This document shows, in pieces, positions 26,761-39,740 of a stretch of 64,000 nucleotides of DNA. Each line of letters begins with the position of its first letter. Within the stretch, counting starts at the first letter, position 1. The notes under the pieces were generated by a model. That model searched no databases and was not told the DNA's origin. It worked only from the letters and a program-made list of their open reading frames with translations. This stretch comes from Glandiceps talaboti (taxonomy: Eukaryota; Hemichordata; Enteropneusta; Spengelidae). Location: the NCBI RefSeq assembly GCF_964340395.1, contig NC_135551.1, positions 23,752,003-23,816,002 of the forward strand. Reading direction: 5' to 3'. A program made the translations under genes and the position numbers.

Positions 26761-29540
26761 CCGCAATGATCTTCAGAAATTCAAAATGGTTTCATCGATC
26801 ATTCCGTGAAAGGAATAACTGAATGGCAGTGATATAGTTATACGCCACAATATCTCGTATCGGGCTTTAACATCATTTCAATCTCGCAATTACTCGTTAA
26901 GTTACATGAACGTCATTTTATGAGAACTTTCCCTGGTAAATAAACACTTATGAACTTGGATCTGGTCCGAAAGTGATGGCATGATATCACAATCGCTATG
27001 GCGTTGATAAATAAATGTATAAAAATAAGAAATTGGGTCGCCACCTGTCATGTTAAAGTTTAGCGTACATCGATCGACAGCCTGTAACGTGGGTCAAAGG
27101 TGAAGCCAGCTGAAAACCCTCAAAGAGATAAAGGTATGTCGTATCATAAACCCACGGTGGTAATAATTCCACACTGTGCGGTATTCATTATGGATGAAGG
27201 CTATTAAGAATCGATGAGAGACCCTGAGACGGGAAGAATTACTATCATTTATTGTCGCCAGTTCAAGTCGAAATTGAGAGCCATTTTATCATCCGTGTAT
27301 TTTTGTATGTTTTTATAGCCACGTAGAGTAAGACAACCTTTTATAGTAAAACTGAAGACAGTTATTGATACAAGTATAGATACATAAAAAGTAACCGAGG
27401 TGTTGCTAAGTTTATTTAAATCTGGTAACTAAACAGTAACCTTTCTCGTCCATCCATTGTTTCAATCAACATTAAAATCTACCATTTCAAGTGCCAGTGA
27501 ACATTTAATATTTACATTAACATGATGTAGACTAGTAGATTGCATCGTGCCCGTTTTTAGTTTCAGAAGGGCGATACTGACACCTTGTAATGTATTGAAA
27601 AATTAGCTTGCACCCCCCCCCCCCCACACACACACACACACACACGCACACACTCATTTATTTCATATTTACAATATGGGACATCTTTCAGCATGGATGT
27701 ATAACAGAGTGTTATATGTCCACTAAGTTAAAATAAAACAACAAATTCAACTTAGACAAAATTTTGACATAATGAAACTTAGTGAAAACTGAAAATAAAT
27801 ATTACCCACTAAGGCTGCAAGTAGTCATAGTCTTACTTCCAATAATTAAAAGCTATCCAAACTAAATAGTAAGACTTCGACAAGTCTGGGCCTGGCATCA
27901 CGATTCCGTGTACATGTGTACCTGGGAAGGTTAATAACTAACATAGCAACATGCTTCACTAATTAATATGAAACTGGGACGGAGTATGGTACATAAACCT
28001 GCAATGCTTCAAGAAGTTTTACAGCTTTTGAAGATAAATAAACTAACTCGGGTACACAAGTGCTAACATTTTTATCACAACTGAGAACCTCAGTATGAGT
28101 CAGCATATGGGCGTTGACTAGTACTCGGCGACGTTTACTATTGAGTTATAGTGAAAGTAACTTTATACGACATAATATTGTTTTAATAAAACGGGCAGAG
28201 ATTTATGAATGAACCTGTCAACATAATCATGAAGTTTTAAATTTCATTAATACATGGAGTTTGTGACCTCGATCAAGGTGCAAGAACTTAGTACAACGAT
28301 GCGATACAGATGCAGCCTGAACGACGACTGGTGCAAACTTTGAAGCGACGTCTGAGATCCTACAGGGTGTGGAGTTCAGCACAATCAGCTGGTTCAGCTT
28401 TCACCCTGATGTATTCGTTTTACATAGAGTAAATAGCTCATCACTCATTATCTGTTAAGACAACTTTATTGAGATAAGTAAAAGTTTTCATCAAAACCAG
28501 AATAACATACAAAACAACCATATACATGCTAGTTTGATGAAATAAATTGTTAAAATCCATATGACGAAAAGATATATTGAGTAAATATTCACAGATAAAG
28601 GGTACACATGTCACAACTGACTTAGAAATATCGGTTAATATTTCGAACACATCTACTAAAATAATTGAATTGAATTGAACTGATACCGAAGCTTAAGCAA
28701 ATATATGCTTTTTAAGGAACTTAAATTAAAACTCGACATTATACGCACACTGTACTTCAATTAAAGATTAAAGAGGAACAAAGGCGAGGCTGGATTTATC
28801 TAGCCACATTTTCAGGTTAGAGAGCCGTGAAAAGCCACTTCACCAACCTTGCATCACGCGACTCTAAAAAGAGTTATAACAACTTGTGGTCTAAAGACCT
28901 GCAGTTGTCAACTGTGGAGAGTCATCATGGAAAATAAACACAGTTATGAGAGGCATATTCCTAGCACCTGTATGTACACCATCAAAGCTCAGGTGTAGTT
29001 CATTATGTGTTTCCCGGTATGAAGCTATATGCATGTAGCTCCCAATGTTGTTTTATTTACAATGCTTCGCCGTAGGTGTGCAGCAGGGCCATATTAACCA
29101 ACTGTTTATAACTTTATACTACAGAGAATGCATGATTGGTGAAAATTACTATTCCAAGTAGTCCCCGGACATGAAGAGAAATACAACTTCGAGCTCCGCT
29201 TTGTTCCCCTGATCTTATGTATGAAACAATCAAGAACATTAAAACAAGCCTTCATTTAGAAGAACTTTCATTTCATTTCCACGTACGCATGGATATAATC
29301 GCTGAGCAATAAAATGATATATAATTAGATAACTTAATGCATTCAAACATGAGAAGTAAATTTTGAAGAGAAAGAAAATCTCTAAATCTCGATCAATCAT
29401 TTCAAGTATTGAAAATGCTACACTAGCTGTAACTGGGACTTTTTTGAGGTTTTTGTAAGATGTACTCGTAAATATTGAATCATCTGTGAGTAAACATATT
29501 TGTGTAGTTGTACACGTCACATGGTGTAATTTGGGTCGCA
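26761..29540. other. Intergenic, no gene recognised
   Basis: Moderately AT-rich with small frames only. A C run plus (CA)n lies at 27,606-27,652. The segment around 28,385-28,410 (CAGCTGGTTCAGC) resembles 58,062-58,085, a weak hint of a dispersed repeat. Confidence 0.5.
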
Positions 29541-29700
29541 ATCTAAAATCAACGGCCTAACACGATCGTGTTTTCCACCTGTTAGTGTACTACTCGACCC
29601 CTAATTGACATATTATATAATGTCTAATTATTGGCATTTGAACAATTTATAGTGATTGTGCCTGATCGCAAAAAATCTAGTACTTCAGTTACAGTTAAGT
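29540..29700. repeat. Diverged copy of a dispersed repeat (others 31,190-31,400 and 41,435-41,740)
   Basis: Shared landmarks are TGTCTAATTATTGGCATTTGAACAATT followed by a TGATCG/TGATTG segment and CAGTTACAG. Non-coding. Confidence 0.55.
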
Positions 29701-30789
29701 GCAGCTTCAGGAACGAAAATATGTTTCTTTATTAAAAGAAAACAGCATCAACAAACGCCATATCTACAGCATAATTCTATAATCCTGACCTGTGACAAAA
29801 AAAAACCCTCCTCCAATTAGTAGTATTAACAATGACTCACTTTTTAAATTTGACATCAATGACTATATAATAGTGGACGTAGTAATGGTGATATATTCAA
29901 GTGATATCTGATTACGCTCACCACATGTCCAAATGACATAAAAGTGGACCTGAGAAGTTTAAAGTTACTGACACTTCGAATTCTATGATTACACCAAGCC
30001 TCAGTTTGATCGATTGAAAAGTAAAAAAATGGTCCTCTTAAAATATCGTGTGGCGATAACACATAAGTACCCAACATGAAAAAAAAATTAAAAAGTAAAA
30101 TGTGAAAAAAAGATAAAAACCGTGTGTGTTTTGATGTCTGAAAGTGAAAAAATACTGGTAGATATGAAAGAGGATATATTACCTATGATATCAAGTTATT
30201 TGATAATTAACATACATAAACAATGTACAGTTTGACCAGAAACTGTGTATTATATTAGGACAAGAATGTGATCCACACTTCTTCAAGTTTTACCCTGTTT
30301 TGTGATAAATCGAGGAATTTACAACCCCCAAAAAATGTAATAAAGATACTTAAGGAGGAAATATGATACAGTTTCTAGATCGATTTGGCAACACCCATCC
30401 AAGAATGAACTTCAACGACAGTACAATGGAAGTTCAACATTCCTTTTCAAGATAAAAAAGTAATTGAAAAAATATCGGTTGGTGTTTGGAGGAAGGGGTG
30501 TGTTTTTACATTGAATTTTATCTCACACGCAAAACTCGGTAAAGGTTGGAGACTGTACAGATCATTGTATGAAGTTCAAAAATTCTTCTGTAAGATAAAG
30601 GGTTAGTTTGAAAGCATAGTTCAAGTTGGTATTTGGTGTTGGGAAATATTATCTGCTGGGATACAGTGTCAGTGCCATCAGTATGTTCACAAATTACAAT
30701 GATCTCCATTAGAACTTTACACTTTGTTAGTTGTTTCAGTTTTTGCAAGTTTTTAGGCCAACATGTATAATTACCCTGGGGAATACGGT

Positions 30790-31400
30790 TGAAGCTGTAC
30801 TGGCTGCATTGTTTGTTTGTTTGTTTGTTTGTTTGCTTAAATTGGTTTGTTAACTATTGCCTTATTTATAGTAATGTTCTACGCCCTGAACACGATTGAA
30901 TCGCCAGTGCCTAAACGTTTGTTTGTGTGTTTGTTTGTTTGTTTGCTTGTTTGCTTCCGAAACTGGTTTGTTAAATATTATGACTTACTTATAGTCATAT
31001 TGTACGCCCTGAACAGAATTGAATCGCATGTGCCTAAACGTTTATTTATTTGTTTATTTGTTTGTTTGTTTGTTTGTTTATTTGTTTATTCATTTATTTG
31101 TTTGTTTGCTTCTGAAACTGGTTTGTGAAATAGTATTACTTACTACGCCCTGAACAGAATTGAATTGCATGTGCCTAAACGTTTATTTTTGTGTATAACT
31201 GTAAAATGGTATGGTGCAATAAATCCAATCAAATTAATTTTGGGTCCACACCCAAAAATCAGCGCCCTCAACGGCGATCACGATTTCTAACTACTTATAG
31301 ATAAACTTGACTTCTAATTACTATGCTCAATGTCTAATTATTAATTTTTGAACAATATTGTTGGTAAAGTGATTGAAAAAAATGAGTTATAGCTAGTGTA
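30790..31400. repeat. Three tandem modules with (TTTG)n tracts plus dispersed repeat end
   Basis: Modules with TACGCCCTGAACAxxATTGAA ... GTGCCTAAACGTTT recur near 30,887, 31,003 and 31,144, each followed by a (TTTG)/(TTTA) microsatellite of different length. The 3' part (31,190-31,400) is shared with 41,500-41,740. Confidence 0.75.
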
Positions 31401-32340
31401 AAAAGGACTAGAAAAGTAGGCAAGGTTTCACAACCAATGATGTCTGATCACGAATTTCTTTAAAATTAAAATAAGTAACAAAATCAGAGAAGTGTATTGA
31501 TAATTTGATATAATAATTCATGATTTAATCAAGATTTCATTTTCTTTTTTTGTGAAGTGTTACATATCTGTTGAAGGTTTGTAAGATTGAGAGTGAGACC
31601 TAGTTGGGTGCTTTTACCTTGTTTTGTTACAGTAATCGATTATTGTTGCAACATTGAGCACGGTTACTTGTATATGTGATGGAAGAAGTTAGTGGGTGTG
31701 TGTATGTTGGGGTGTGTGTGGGGGGGATTGATGGGAGGGTGTGTAGCTGTGGGTGTGGGTGATGGCGGAGGGTGTGGCTGTGTGTCATATATAGTGTTGT
31801 CTACCGATATGGTACTAAGTACATGTAGTTTATATATAAACGATCCCTAGTATACGATTTGTGTCTAATTAAAGTTGTTACAGATTTGCATATAAGAGGA
31901 AAAATTAGCATTTCATGAAAAAAAGTACACACTTTTTTTCATCATAATTAAATTCAAACTTGAGTCAATAATAATGTGCATTTTCATGGCGAACACCGAA
32001 AATGTTATAATAAACACAGAATATATTGATGAACTAAAGACAAAATCAATATAAACACACAAATTTTTAAAATACACAGAAAAAATTAAAGTAAAGAATT
32101 TGAACACATTGAAGATATCGAAATCCAAAAGATAAACATTCAAATCAATAGTTATGAACCATAAATGATGACAAATGTAAACATCATCAAAATCAAAACT
32201 TGTTGATAACCATAAATAGTTCAAACTTGAGTTGTATAAGTGCATATCGAACAGGAAATTATAGAAAAAGACTAGTAGAACTGATTCCAAATGACTGAAC
32301 TAGAAATTGGAATCGCGAAACTCACCAGGTAAAATTTTCA
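31400..32340. other. Intergenic AT-rich stretch
   Basis: A G/T-rich run lies at about 31,690-31,790. The long minus-strand frame at 31,913-32,290 is Phe/Ser/Tyr-rich low-complexity translation and is not supported as a gene. Confidence 0.5.
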
Positions 32341-32904
32341 CATGCGCAAACCAAGTTGTACGTCATCGAAAATAAATTATGGAATTATACCCTGATTATT
32401 CCAAGAGATAGCGGGTCTACATCGTTGCTACTGCAATAATCGAAAGATAAGGCTAAACGTTCACCATCGCTATCCCCCTACCAGTTTTCCCTTAATGAAA
32501 GCTTGTGCAAGTATAATTGTATTATTGCAAATACATTTCTTCAGTCAGCTGGAAAATACTCATGACATTTTTTTGTAGGTACTTATCTTTGACTCGTAGT
32601 GGCGAGGCCCCTTATGTCACTTTACTTAGCATATTCCTCTGCGGACGTTGACGTTTCGAATCTGTTTCATGTCATATCATATCATTTACTTTCCTCGTAT
32701 TTCCTATCATTCTGATACATTAACCACTACATAAATAACTTAAAATAAAAAACCAACTCGAAGAACAATTAAGCGTTCAAAAAATGCCAACTTTGTGACC
32801 GTGGCACATGGTGCAACGCAGATCCGCATTCTAAATTTGAGGAAAGCCAAAGCAGCAAAAAAGGCACGGTATGGCATTTAATCAATCATTTTGTACACTC
32901 AAAG

Positions 32905-34485
32905 CTAAGTTCGGTGATGACTAAATATTTTGACACAAAATTTACAACTTTCACTTTGTCTAAGACCCTGAAATACAGTTTTGACACTCTGACGGAAGTT
33001 TTTATTTACAAAACTATAAATGAAAGGGTTCATAAAGTTATTAATAAAATATAAGAACACGAGTAGTTTAACTGGAGACGGATAAGTATCGTAGTTTCTC
33101 CAATTTAGGGCTGGGATAAAACTAAAAACAAATAGCGGTATCCATGATATCACAAATACTATAGTAACTAACATAAGCATGAGTACCGTTCGATCGAGGC
33201 CAGCTCGACGGGACAGTGAATTGGTCTTACTTCGGCTCAGCGATCTTACCGTTGTTGGTCCTGATTTCCCGCGGCACGGACTGTCTCGACTACCGCTGCC
33301 GGATGATGGAAGATCGCCCCAAGACAACGTTGAGGCTTGACTTTGACGTTTGTAGAGACTTCGTGGATGTGTTGAAGTTGGATCACGGTCGTTTTCCTTG
33401 GCGTCCTGTAGGTCGTTCAAACGGATGGGGCTCTCGCATTTTTGTATCGCTGTATCAATTTCCTTGACAATTTGGGTCCCCTTTGTGACAAATTTCGTTT
33501 CTTGTATAGCATTATTTCCAAGCGTTACGTAGCTTTCTTCGGTTATCACCCGATGGATGGATCCTTTCGGTGTCAAGCTGGCTAAAGTATCACTACTTTC
33601 CGACTCATTCTCAATTACTGGACTCGGGGCAGGTCGAAAACCTTCGATACTGTCAAACGAGTGATTGCGCGAGTTATTCTGTCGCATCGTTGGACTTTCC
33701 CTGCTTTTAAGTCGTTCACGTCTGCTTCCAACTTTCCCGTTACTGAACACGCTCATATTCGAACTAAAAATACTGCAGTCGCGATCTCTGACTTGTAATC
33801 CTAGGGTTTGTGTCCGTAGTCTGCTTTTCCGTCTAACTGTTATCATTATCTTTGTATACAGGAACAAAGTAACCGAAACAAGGCAACAGTACAACGCGAA
33901 GAACGTACGGTAAAATATAAGGTCAATTTTCGGGTGACAGACGTAGTCACACATGTAGATGTACGTGCCGTACCGTTCACGATAACTAATCCCGTACATG
34001 AAGAACACTGGTGTTGCTGCAGCTGCCGAAACAACGAAACAAACCGTTACGACGATCTTAGCTTTCTTCGGAGTGAAGCTAAAGTCTAGCGGTCGACAAA
34101 TCGCGTAATATCGATCCAGAGCGATAACACCTGTAATCAGTATCGAAGAAGCGATGCTGACGAACCACATGTACGTAAAAATCCGACACGCCGTAGCATT
34201 TCTGAAATTCGGGACGATGTGGCTATACATAAAATAGGGTACAATCACCACGCATATAAATAAATCGTTTGCTGCTAAAGTCATTATGAAATAATGTGGA
34301 CTAGTTTTACGTCGTTTTCTACCGTAGACAACCAAAACAAGACCGTTTCCTATAAACCCGACTAACGCCAGCACAACCAGAACAAGCTGTATCGGTAGAT
34401 TCATCATTGGCATGGGTGCGTTCGTAATTTCGTTCACAACTTCAGTCTGATTTGTGACGTTCGAAGTAATGTTGTCGGCAGACAT
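32905..34485 (-). CDS. Rhodopsin-like (class A) G-protein-coupled receptor, orphan
   Basis: 526 aa from the ATG at 34,485 (A at -3); frame upstream of it starts only at GTG and crosses a likely splice acceptor. The N-terminus has NITS, NVTN-type glycosylation sites. Seven membrane spans carry class A marks: GNGLVLVV (TM1), LAANDL (TM2), Cys100 at the TM3 top, DRYYAICRP (Asp124-Tyr126), VISWIPLF (TM6, Ser where Cys is usual) and NPFIY (486-490, TM7). Intracellular loop 3 is about 210 residues, Ser/Arg-rich. Position 3.32 is Trp, not Asp, which argues against an amine receptor; a peptide or other ligand is more likely. CKFC near the end may be palmitoylated. One coding exon. Subfamily not resolved. 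Confidence 0.9.
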   Translation of the reverse strand: MSADNITSNVTNQTEVVNEITNAPMPMMNLPIQLVLVVLALVGFIGNGLVLVVYGRKRRKTSPHYFIMTLAANDLFICVVIVPYFMYSHIVPNFRNATACRIFTYMWFVSIASSILITGVIALDRYYAICRPLDFSFTPKKAKIVVTVCFVVSAAAATPVFFMYGISYRERYGTYIYMCDYVCHPKIDLIFYRTFFALYCCLVSVTLFLYTKIMITVRRKSRLRTQTLGLQVRDRDCSIFSSNMSVFSNGKVGSRRERLKSRESPTMRQNNSRNHSFDSIEGFRPAPSPVIENESESSDTLASLTPKGSIHRVITEESYVTLGNNAIQETKFVTKGTQIVKEIDTAIQKCESPIRLNDLQDAKENDRDPTSTHPRSLYKRQSQASTLSWGDLPSSGSGSRDSPCRGKSGPTTVRSLSRSKTNSLSRRAGLDRTVLMLMLVTIVFVISWIPLFVFSFIPALNWRNYDTYPSPVKLLVFLYFINNFMNPFIYSFVNKNFRQSVKTVFQGLRQSESCKFCVKIFSHHRT

Positions 34486-34504
34486 GTTGAAAAATGAATA
34501 AAAA

Positions 34505-35416
34505 CTGAGAAAGTCCACAGAATATAAATAAATTATATTACATTATCAAGTATAATAAACCGAATAAGTGTTTTGGGCACATGTCGTTACCCGCTACATT
34601 AACATACCACACATAGACATTGCGCCCAGTGATGACATGCCACCGTTTTCTACAACATGTTGTTCAAGGACGAACTGCACTGACACACGTCAATTACTTG
34701 GTCCTTTTGCAGCCTGCTGGTCGCTGATATCTCCGGAGCTCGATGTCAGTCGCACAAAATAGGCCAGAATCACGTCAAATAAGCGAAATAAAAGACTTAT
34801 CAGTCCCTCTAGTTCAATGAGACATACACTCATCTACTTGTGATATGCAGTTGTCAAATAGCAGAATCCAGCCACAAAAGGTCATGACAAAGACGTGCTG
34901 TAATATCTCTCTTCCAACTAGTGACACTCAACGAAGGTCTCCAGTCCGCGCTCTGTGAAAGGTCTAGTTTTTTTTCCCAACAATCTGGAAGAACTTACGC
35001 AGAGGGTCGAGGACGCCACGAATCTGAAATAACAAGTAAATAAAAGCCCCTCAGTTTTTCTTTGTATCGACTTACTGTAATTGTTGGAGAAAGTCCCACT
35101 TTGTTGAAAAACAAATAAATGAGTCACTTTCGGTTCCAAGAATGTTACAAGGTCGTGGATGTAAACACTTTGATTGCAGTCAAATATGTCAAAACAGAGT
35201 GATATAGTCAAAATCTAACGACTTGCAATAAAATACCGGTACTTCCTAAATCGGTGCACTATGCCTTTATATTGAAAACCGGCTTCGTGCATACTTTGAT
35301 GTGATCCACGCAATACTATCCATAAACGTTATACTTCCCATGTTCAGATAAACTATATATATATATATCCCTTTTACAAAGTATTAATGTATATATAATT
35401 TTAAGATATACTTACC
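34505..35416 (-). other. Putative 5' UTR intron of the GPCR gene
   Basis: On the minus strand, GGACTTTCTCAG ends at 34,505, 20 nt before the ATG, and makes a good acceptor. A strong donor, CACTG/GTAAGTATATC, lies at 35,415. A non-coding first exon upstream of 35,416 is therefore likely; its start is not visible. Confidence 0.4.
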
Positions 35417-36100
35417 AGTGAAATGCAAGCTTATGCATCATATCCGCTACTATTTCCAATAGGTTGAACCCGGACGCTCTGTAGGTCTAGAATAAAGTTT
35501 TAGGTTTCGAGTGGACTGGATTGTATTAGCTCTCTCAATGATCGGCTACAACGTGACTGCAACAGAACCCGGCTGATCACATCAAAACTGCTGGAAGTCT
35601 TCCACTTTCTCTCTGTACAAACATGGAGAGTGAATATAACAGGAATATCCTTTTACAGAAGTCGGATTTTACACACACACATTTGGAGTGCAAAAACCGT
35701 TTCTTGCCGGACCTTACAGCCTGCATCAACTCCAGTTATTGGAACTGCCTTCAAGATGGCTCTCATCTCGTGAGAAGTCTTATCTGCAGAAGTTGGTTTT
35801 CATTGATAACATGAAAATATGGTCTTATATTACTAGTCAAAGGGCAGCGTAAAGGGGGTTGTCAGTAGGCAGCAAGTAGTATTGGACATCTTTAGTAGGC
35901 AGCTCTAGACAGATTGCCATATAGTGGTTAGGTGTAGACCCCCTGTGTATACTTTTCATATATACACTGATTGAATTACAAAGATTTGAATCACCATAAT
36001 AGACATCTCTGTGTTGCCTTTCATTCCTACATCTCAATTCATGATATTATACAAAGTTTGCACACCAATTCTCAATTGGTTATACATGTACACAATCACA
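35417..36100. other. Upstream region of the GPCR gene
   Basis: Should contain the first exon and promoter of the receptor gene on the minus strand. No clear TATA box or initiator chosen. The frames here lack support. Confidence 0.35.
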
Positions 36101-36129
36101 AACTTACATGAACACACACTCACGCATTA

Positions 36130-36131
36130 AA

Positions 36132-36186
<55 letters not shown>

Positions 36187-36275
36187 TACATACATACATA
36201 CATACATACATACATACATACATACATACATGTATGCATGTAGACAGACATACATACATACATACATACATACAT

Positions 36276-36312
<37 letters not shown>

Positions 36313-36455
36313 TACATACATACATACATACATACATACATACATACATACATGTATGCGAGTAGACAGACATACATACATACATACATACATACATACA
36401 TACATACATACATACATACATACATACATACATACATACATACATACACAGACAG
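36130..36455. repeat. Higher-order (CATA)n/(CA)n array
   Basis: A compound unit of about 110-120 bp, (CATA)n-(CA)n-(CATA)n followed by a spacer with GTATGCxxGTAGACAGA, is repeated about two and a half times, so the microsatellite was itself amplified as a block. Confidence 0.95.
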
Positions 36456-37111
36456 ACAGGCAGACATATCGTTTTCTCCATGTAGAAAAGTTAGGACATG
36501 ATATCAGTGTAATAAACAATAAATCTTTAGCTTATTGTGGGAAAGCAATTTGGACTCGTGTCCGTTTCAATTTACAGAAATAAACAAATAACTTAAGTGC
36601 TTAAATCGACATTCTTCTTAAATATTTATATAACTCCAAGTAACATACTGATCAATTTAAGTGACATATGACCTTCCAAGATCTGTCCCTATAGAAACGA
36701 AGAGAATACAAGTGTAAAATACCGCCACTATGTTGCCTGGGATATTTCAAGCCTCACCGATGCTCGTCATCATCAACTGTACAGGAAAAGTACCTACTCA
36801 AAACCCTGGTACATACTGGAACAATTGCATTCATATTTTTTTTGGTCTTATTGCAGAATAGGTCGTTGTACTTTCTGCAGTATGTATTGTCGCCTAGTAT
36901 TATTATTCTCTCAACATCACAAAGTCAAAGTTTGTTGACAAACGTGCCACTGTACAAAGTACAATCAATTATATCAAGAAATCAGACTCTGAAGAAGGAC
37001 TGAAAATGTTTTAAACTCATCTGGTAAAAGTTATCGAAACAATTACTTGGGCTTTAAGTGTGAGATTTCTCACAAGGCTCTGATTTTTCGTTACGTATTT
37101 AACGCAGTGAT

Positions 37112-37193
37112 CAGTGAGTGAGTGAGTGAGTGAGTGAGTGAGTGGGTGGGTGGGTGGGTGGGTGGGTGGGTGGGTGGGAGGGAGGGAGGGAGG
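37112..37193. repeat. (GTGA)n - (GTGG)n - (GAGG)n tract
   Basis: Three tetranucleotide motifs that differ by single bases follow one another, as expected from stepwise spread of point mutations during slippage. Confidence 0.95.
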
Positions 37194-37627
37194 GGGCATT
37201 CATAAATGTTACATATCGATTTTCTAGTGATATTTCATGATACATCACTTTTCTGACTGATTCCAATATTTTACACAGGTAAGGTAAGGTAAGGTGATGG
37301 GATTTTTTGATATATTTTTTTAAAGTGGAACAGGCAATAAAAAATATGTTTGGATATATAAATGACAATAATCAAAATTAAATTACCCATTTCAAGGTAT
37401 CAGTGCTAACTACGATCCAATGCAATATGGTAGTTAGCTAGTTAACATGAAGTTTTGTATAAAACATGCTTGACATCACCTATACCATGTTCGTATCTTT
37501 TCTAGTGTTCCGAGTTCAAAATAAAACGCTTCCGAGGGGTACCACGCTCCCTTTGGTGTTCAATAACAATGACACCAAGCAGGAGCGTGTGGTGCTGAAT
37601 GACAATTCGGATAGATCGGCTTGCAGG

Positions 37628-37692
37628 GTATGGAATGGAATGGAATGAAATGAAATGAAATGGAATGGAATGAAAAGGAATGGAATGGAATG
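37628..37692. repeat. (GGAAT)n pentanucleotide tract
   Basis: About 12 units of GGAAT with GAAAT variants. Confidence 0.95.
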
Positions 37693-37699
37693 CGGATAC

Positions 37700-39280
37700 A
37701 AAAATGCACAAATTAATAATTCAGAGGACTGTAATGTTTGAATATCCAGCCACGTCTCTTTGTTACCGAATACACAACTACTTTGCACAGTCTTTGATAT
37801 ATTTCAACTGAGTGTCATTTTTTTTCTGGAGGAACAAGTAACAGAATAACCACAAGGCAGAACAAATGAATGACCCCGTCGATTTAGATTATGGAGTGCG
37901 ACCAGAGCCTTGATTGCCGCCAAGCACTACATGATGTATACCAGACCTCAATGGTTATCAGTTAATTCAATCGAAGACATACTCACAGGTCTTCTGTTTT
38001 AATATACAGCACGCGGTGTTTTCTAAATTATTTACTTTATACGGCCGGTTTAAGTGCCCTGACAGTGATGTTGGACGTATGTTACAATTTGGCAGCGAAG
38101 TGAGTAAAAGTGTACAGCATGCAGCAGTGCTGACAACAACTTTAAATCGAACAACCTAGAAACAATAGAATAACCCTCTCCATTTTAGTCCGGTATTTCT
38201 AGAATGATGTACACGTGATATTTTCACTTTTAAAACTGAAGTTATTATTCTAAAACTAAACTTTTGTCATCACACCACAAGCAACTCGAACAGATAGACG
38301 AAAAAGGTACGCATGTATCAGTCATGTAATCTGTAGTTAGCAAAGTGCTATTCGACCAGAGTCAAATTACTCATTGCCTTTTTTGTCCCCATGGTGATAG
38401 TAATTAACTTTGCAAATTGTTTTGGAAATGATGAATAAATGGATGATACAATTCTGAGTAGGTACAAGTGCAGTGTACCTGAAGATAATTCAACACATGT
38501 TACCAATATTTCCCATCAATTTTCGACTTAATTAATTTCATTTTTTTCATGAATTTCATGACTATATGGAACATGCTATCGATATGTTAGCACCATATTT
38601 AACTGCAGCTATCTCCATATGCTCACTCATAGTCTGGTGGTAGCGGGGCTGTCGGGCTGTGGCTAATTATATTTTAGTCCCAAAGCGTGTGCCATGCCAC
38701 ACGTTCTTCACCATTCCGATACTAATACACGATCTTTATCAACGAAAACCATGACAACAACCAAGCTAATTCAGTTTAACTGACGTCTCGCGGCGTTAAG
38801 ACATTTGAATGAAAACACCCATTGCGATGGTATCACAGCGAAGTGCAAATTGTAATAAGAAAGTATCCAAATAAATAAATGAAATATCACTGATGAGCCT
38901 CTGTATGCATGTTGACTGAATCAAGTCTGACGTCACATAACTCATACCATACATGAGGTTCAAAAGTTTTATTTGCAGTGGTTATTTAAAACACAACTCT
39001 CTCTCTCAAGTTCAAATTCATTGACGACGATATGAACTTGACCCTACGATTATGATGTTTGAAAACGTACATAAATATGTTCAGTTTTATTCACCAGGGA
39101 TGACAACCTGTAATTCAAATGCTTTGATGGTGCACGTGCAGTACATTCCAGGATCCGACCCGAAGAGGTCAGGCGACGCAATGACGTTGACGTTGGCCAT
39201 CGTGTATCTGATAACATTGAACACACCAACAATTACAATTAGACTATAATACCACTGATGCAAAGGCAAAAAATAAAAAA
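37700..39280. other. Intergenic, no gene recognised
   Basis: A minus-strand frame at 39,087-39,269 ends in TAA inside an AATAAA and is discussed as a finding. Nothing else is supportable. Confidence 0.45.
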
Positions 39281-39284
39281 TAAA

Positions 39285-39740
39285 AACTTTGTTTCCGATA
39301 ACATGACTTCAGAAAATAGGGTAGGAAGGTCGGAAATTTTATTTTGTTTTATTATTAGACAAGATATTTTCCTGATAGTTTGATGAGATGTAAATGAAGT
39401 AAATGACAGCAATTATATGTGGAGTACACGATGTAGACTGTATAGTATTGTATGAATTCAACTTATGGTCTTAAAAGACGTGGCTTCTCTGGAAGGGATC
39501 ATTTTACAACGAGAAAATTTACTGGTAAAAAAGAATTATTTTTTGCCGTTTTACGGTTTTGAATATAACAATATATTTCTAATGTACAAGTATAGAAGTA
39601 AATTCTCATCCTTTTTTACTCTTTTCAATGTCAAAATATGTTTTAAGGTCGATGGCTTCAACTAGAGTTGGTCGGGTTTATCTGAAACACATTATTTTTT
39701 TTTATTTTGCCTAATAAAGACAAATATTCGCAATTTAGAA
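39285..39740. repeat. Dispersed repeat, second copy at 60,835-61,180
   Basis: Shared landmarks: TTTCxGATAACATG, GTAGGGTAGG, a TTATTTTGTTTTAT block, then GGTT...ATCxGAAACACA and ATTTTGCCT. Non-coding. Confidence 0.65.

Noticed and set aside
31913-32290. 125-codon minus-strand Phe/Ser/Tyr-rich frame
   Set aside because: Low-complexity AT-rich translation without domain or splice context.
36104-36583. Cys-Met-Tyr-Val and His-Thr-Tyr-Ile frames
   Set aside because: Translations of the (CATA)n array.
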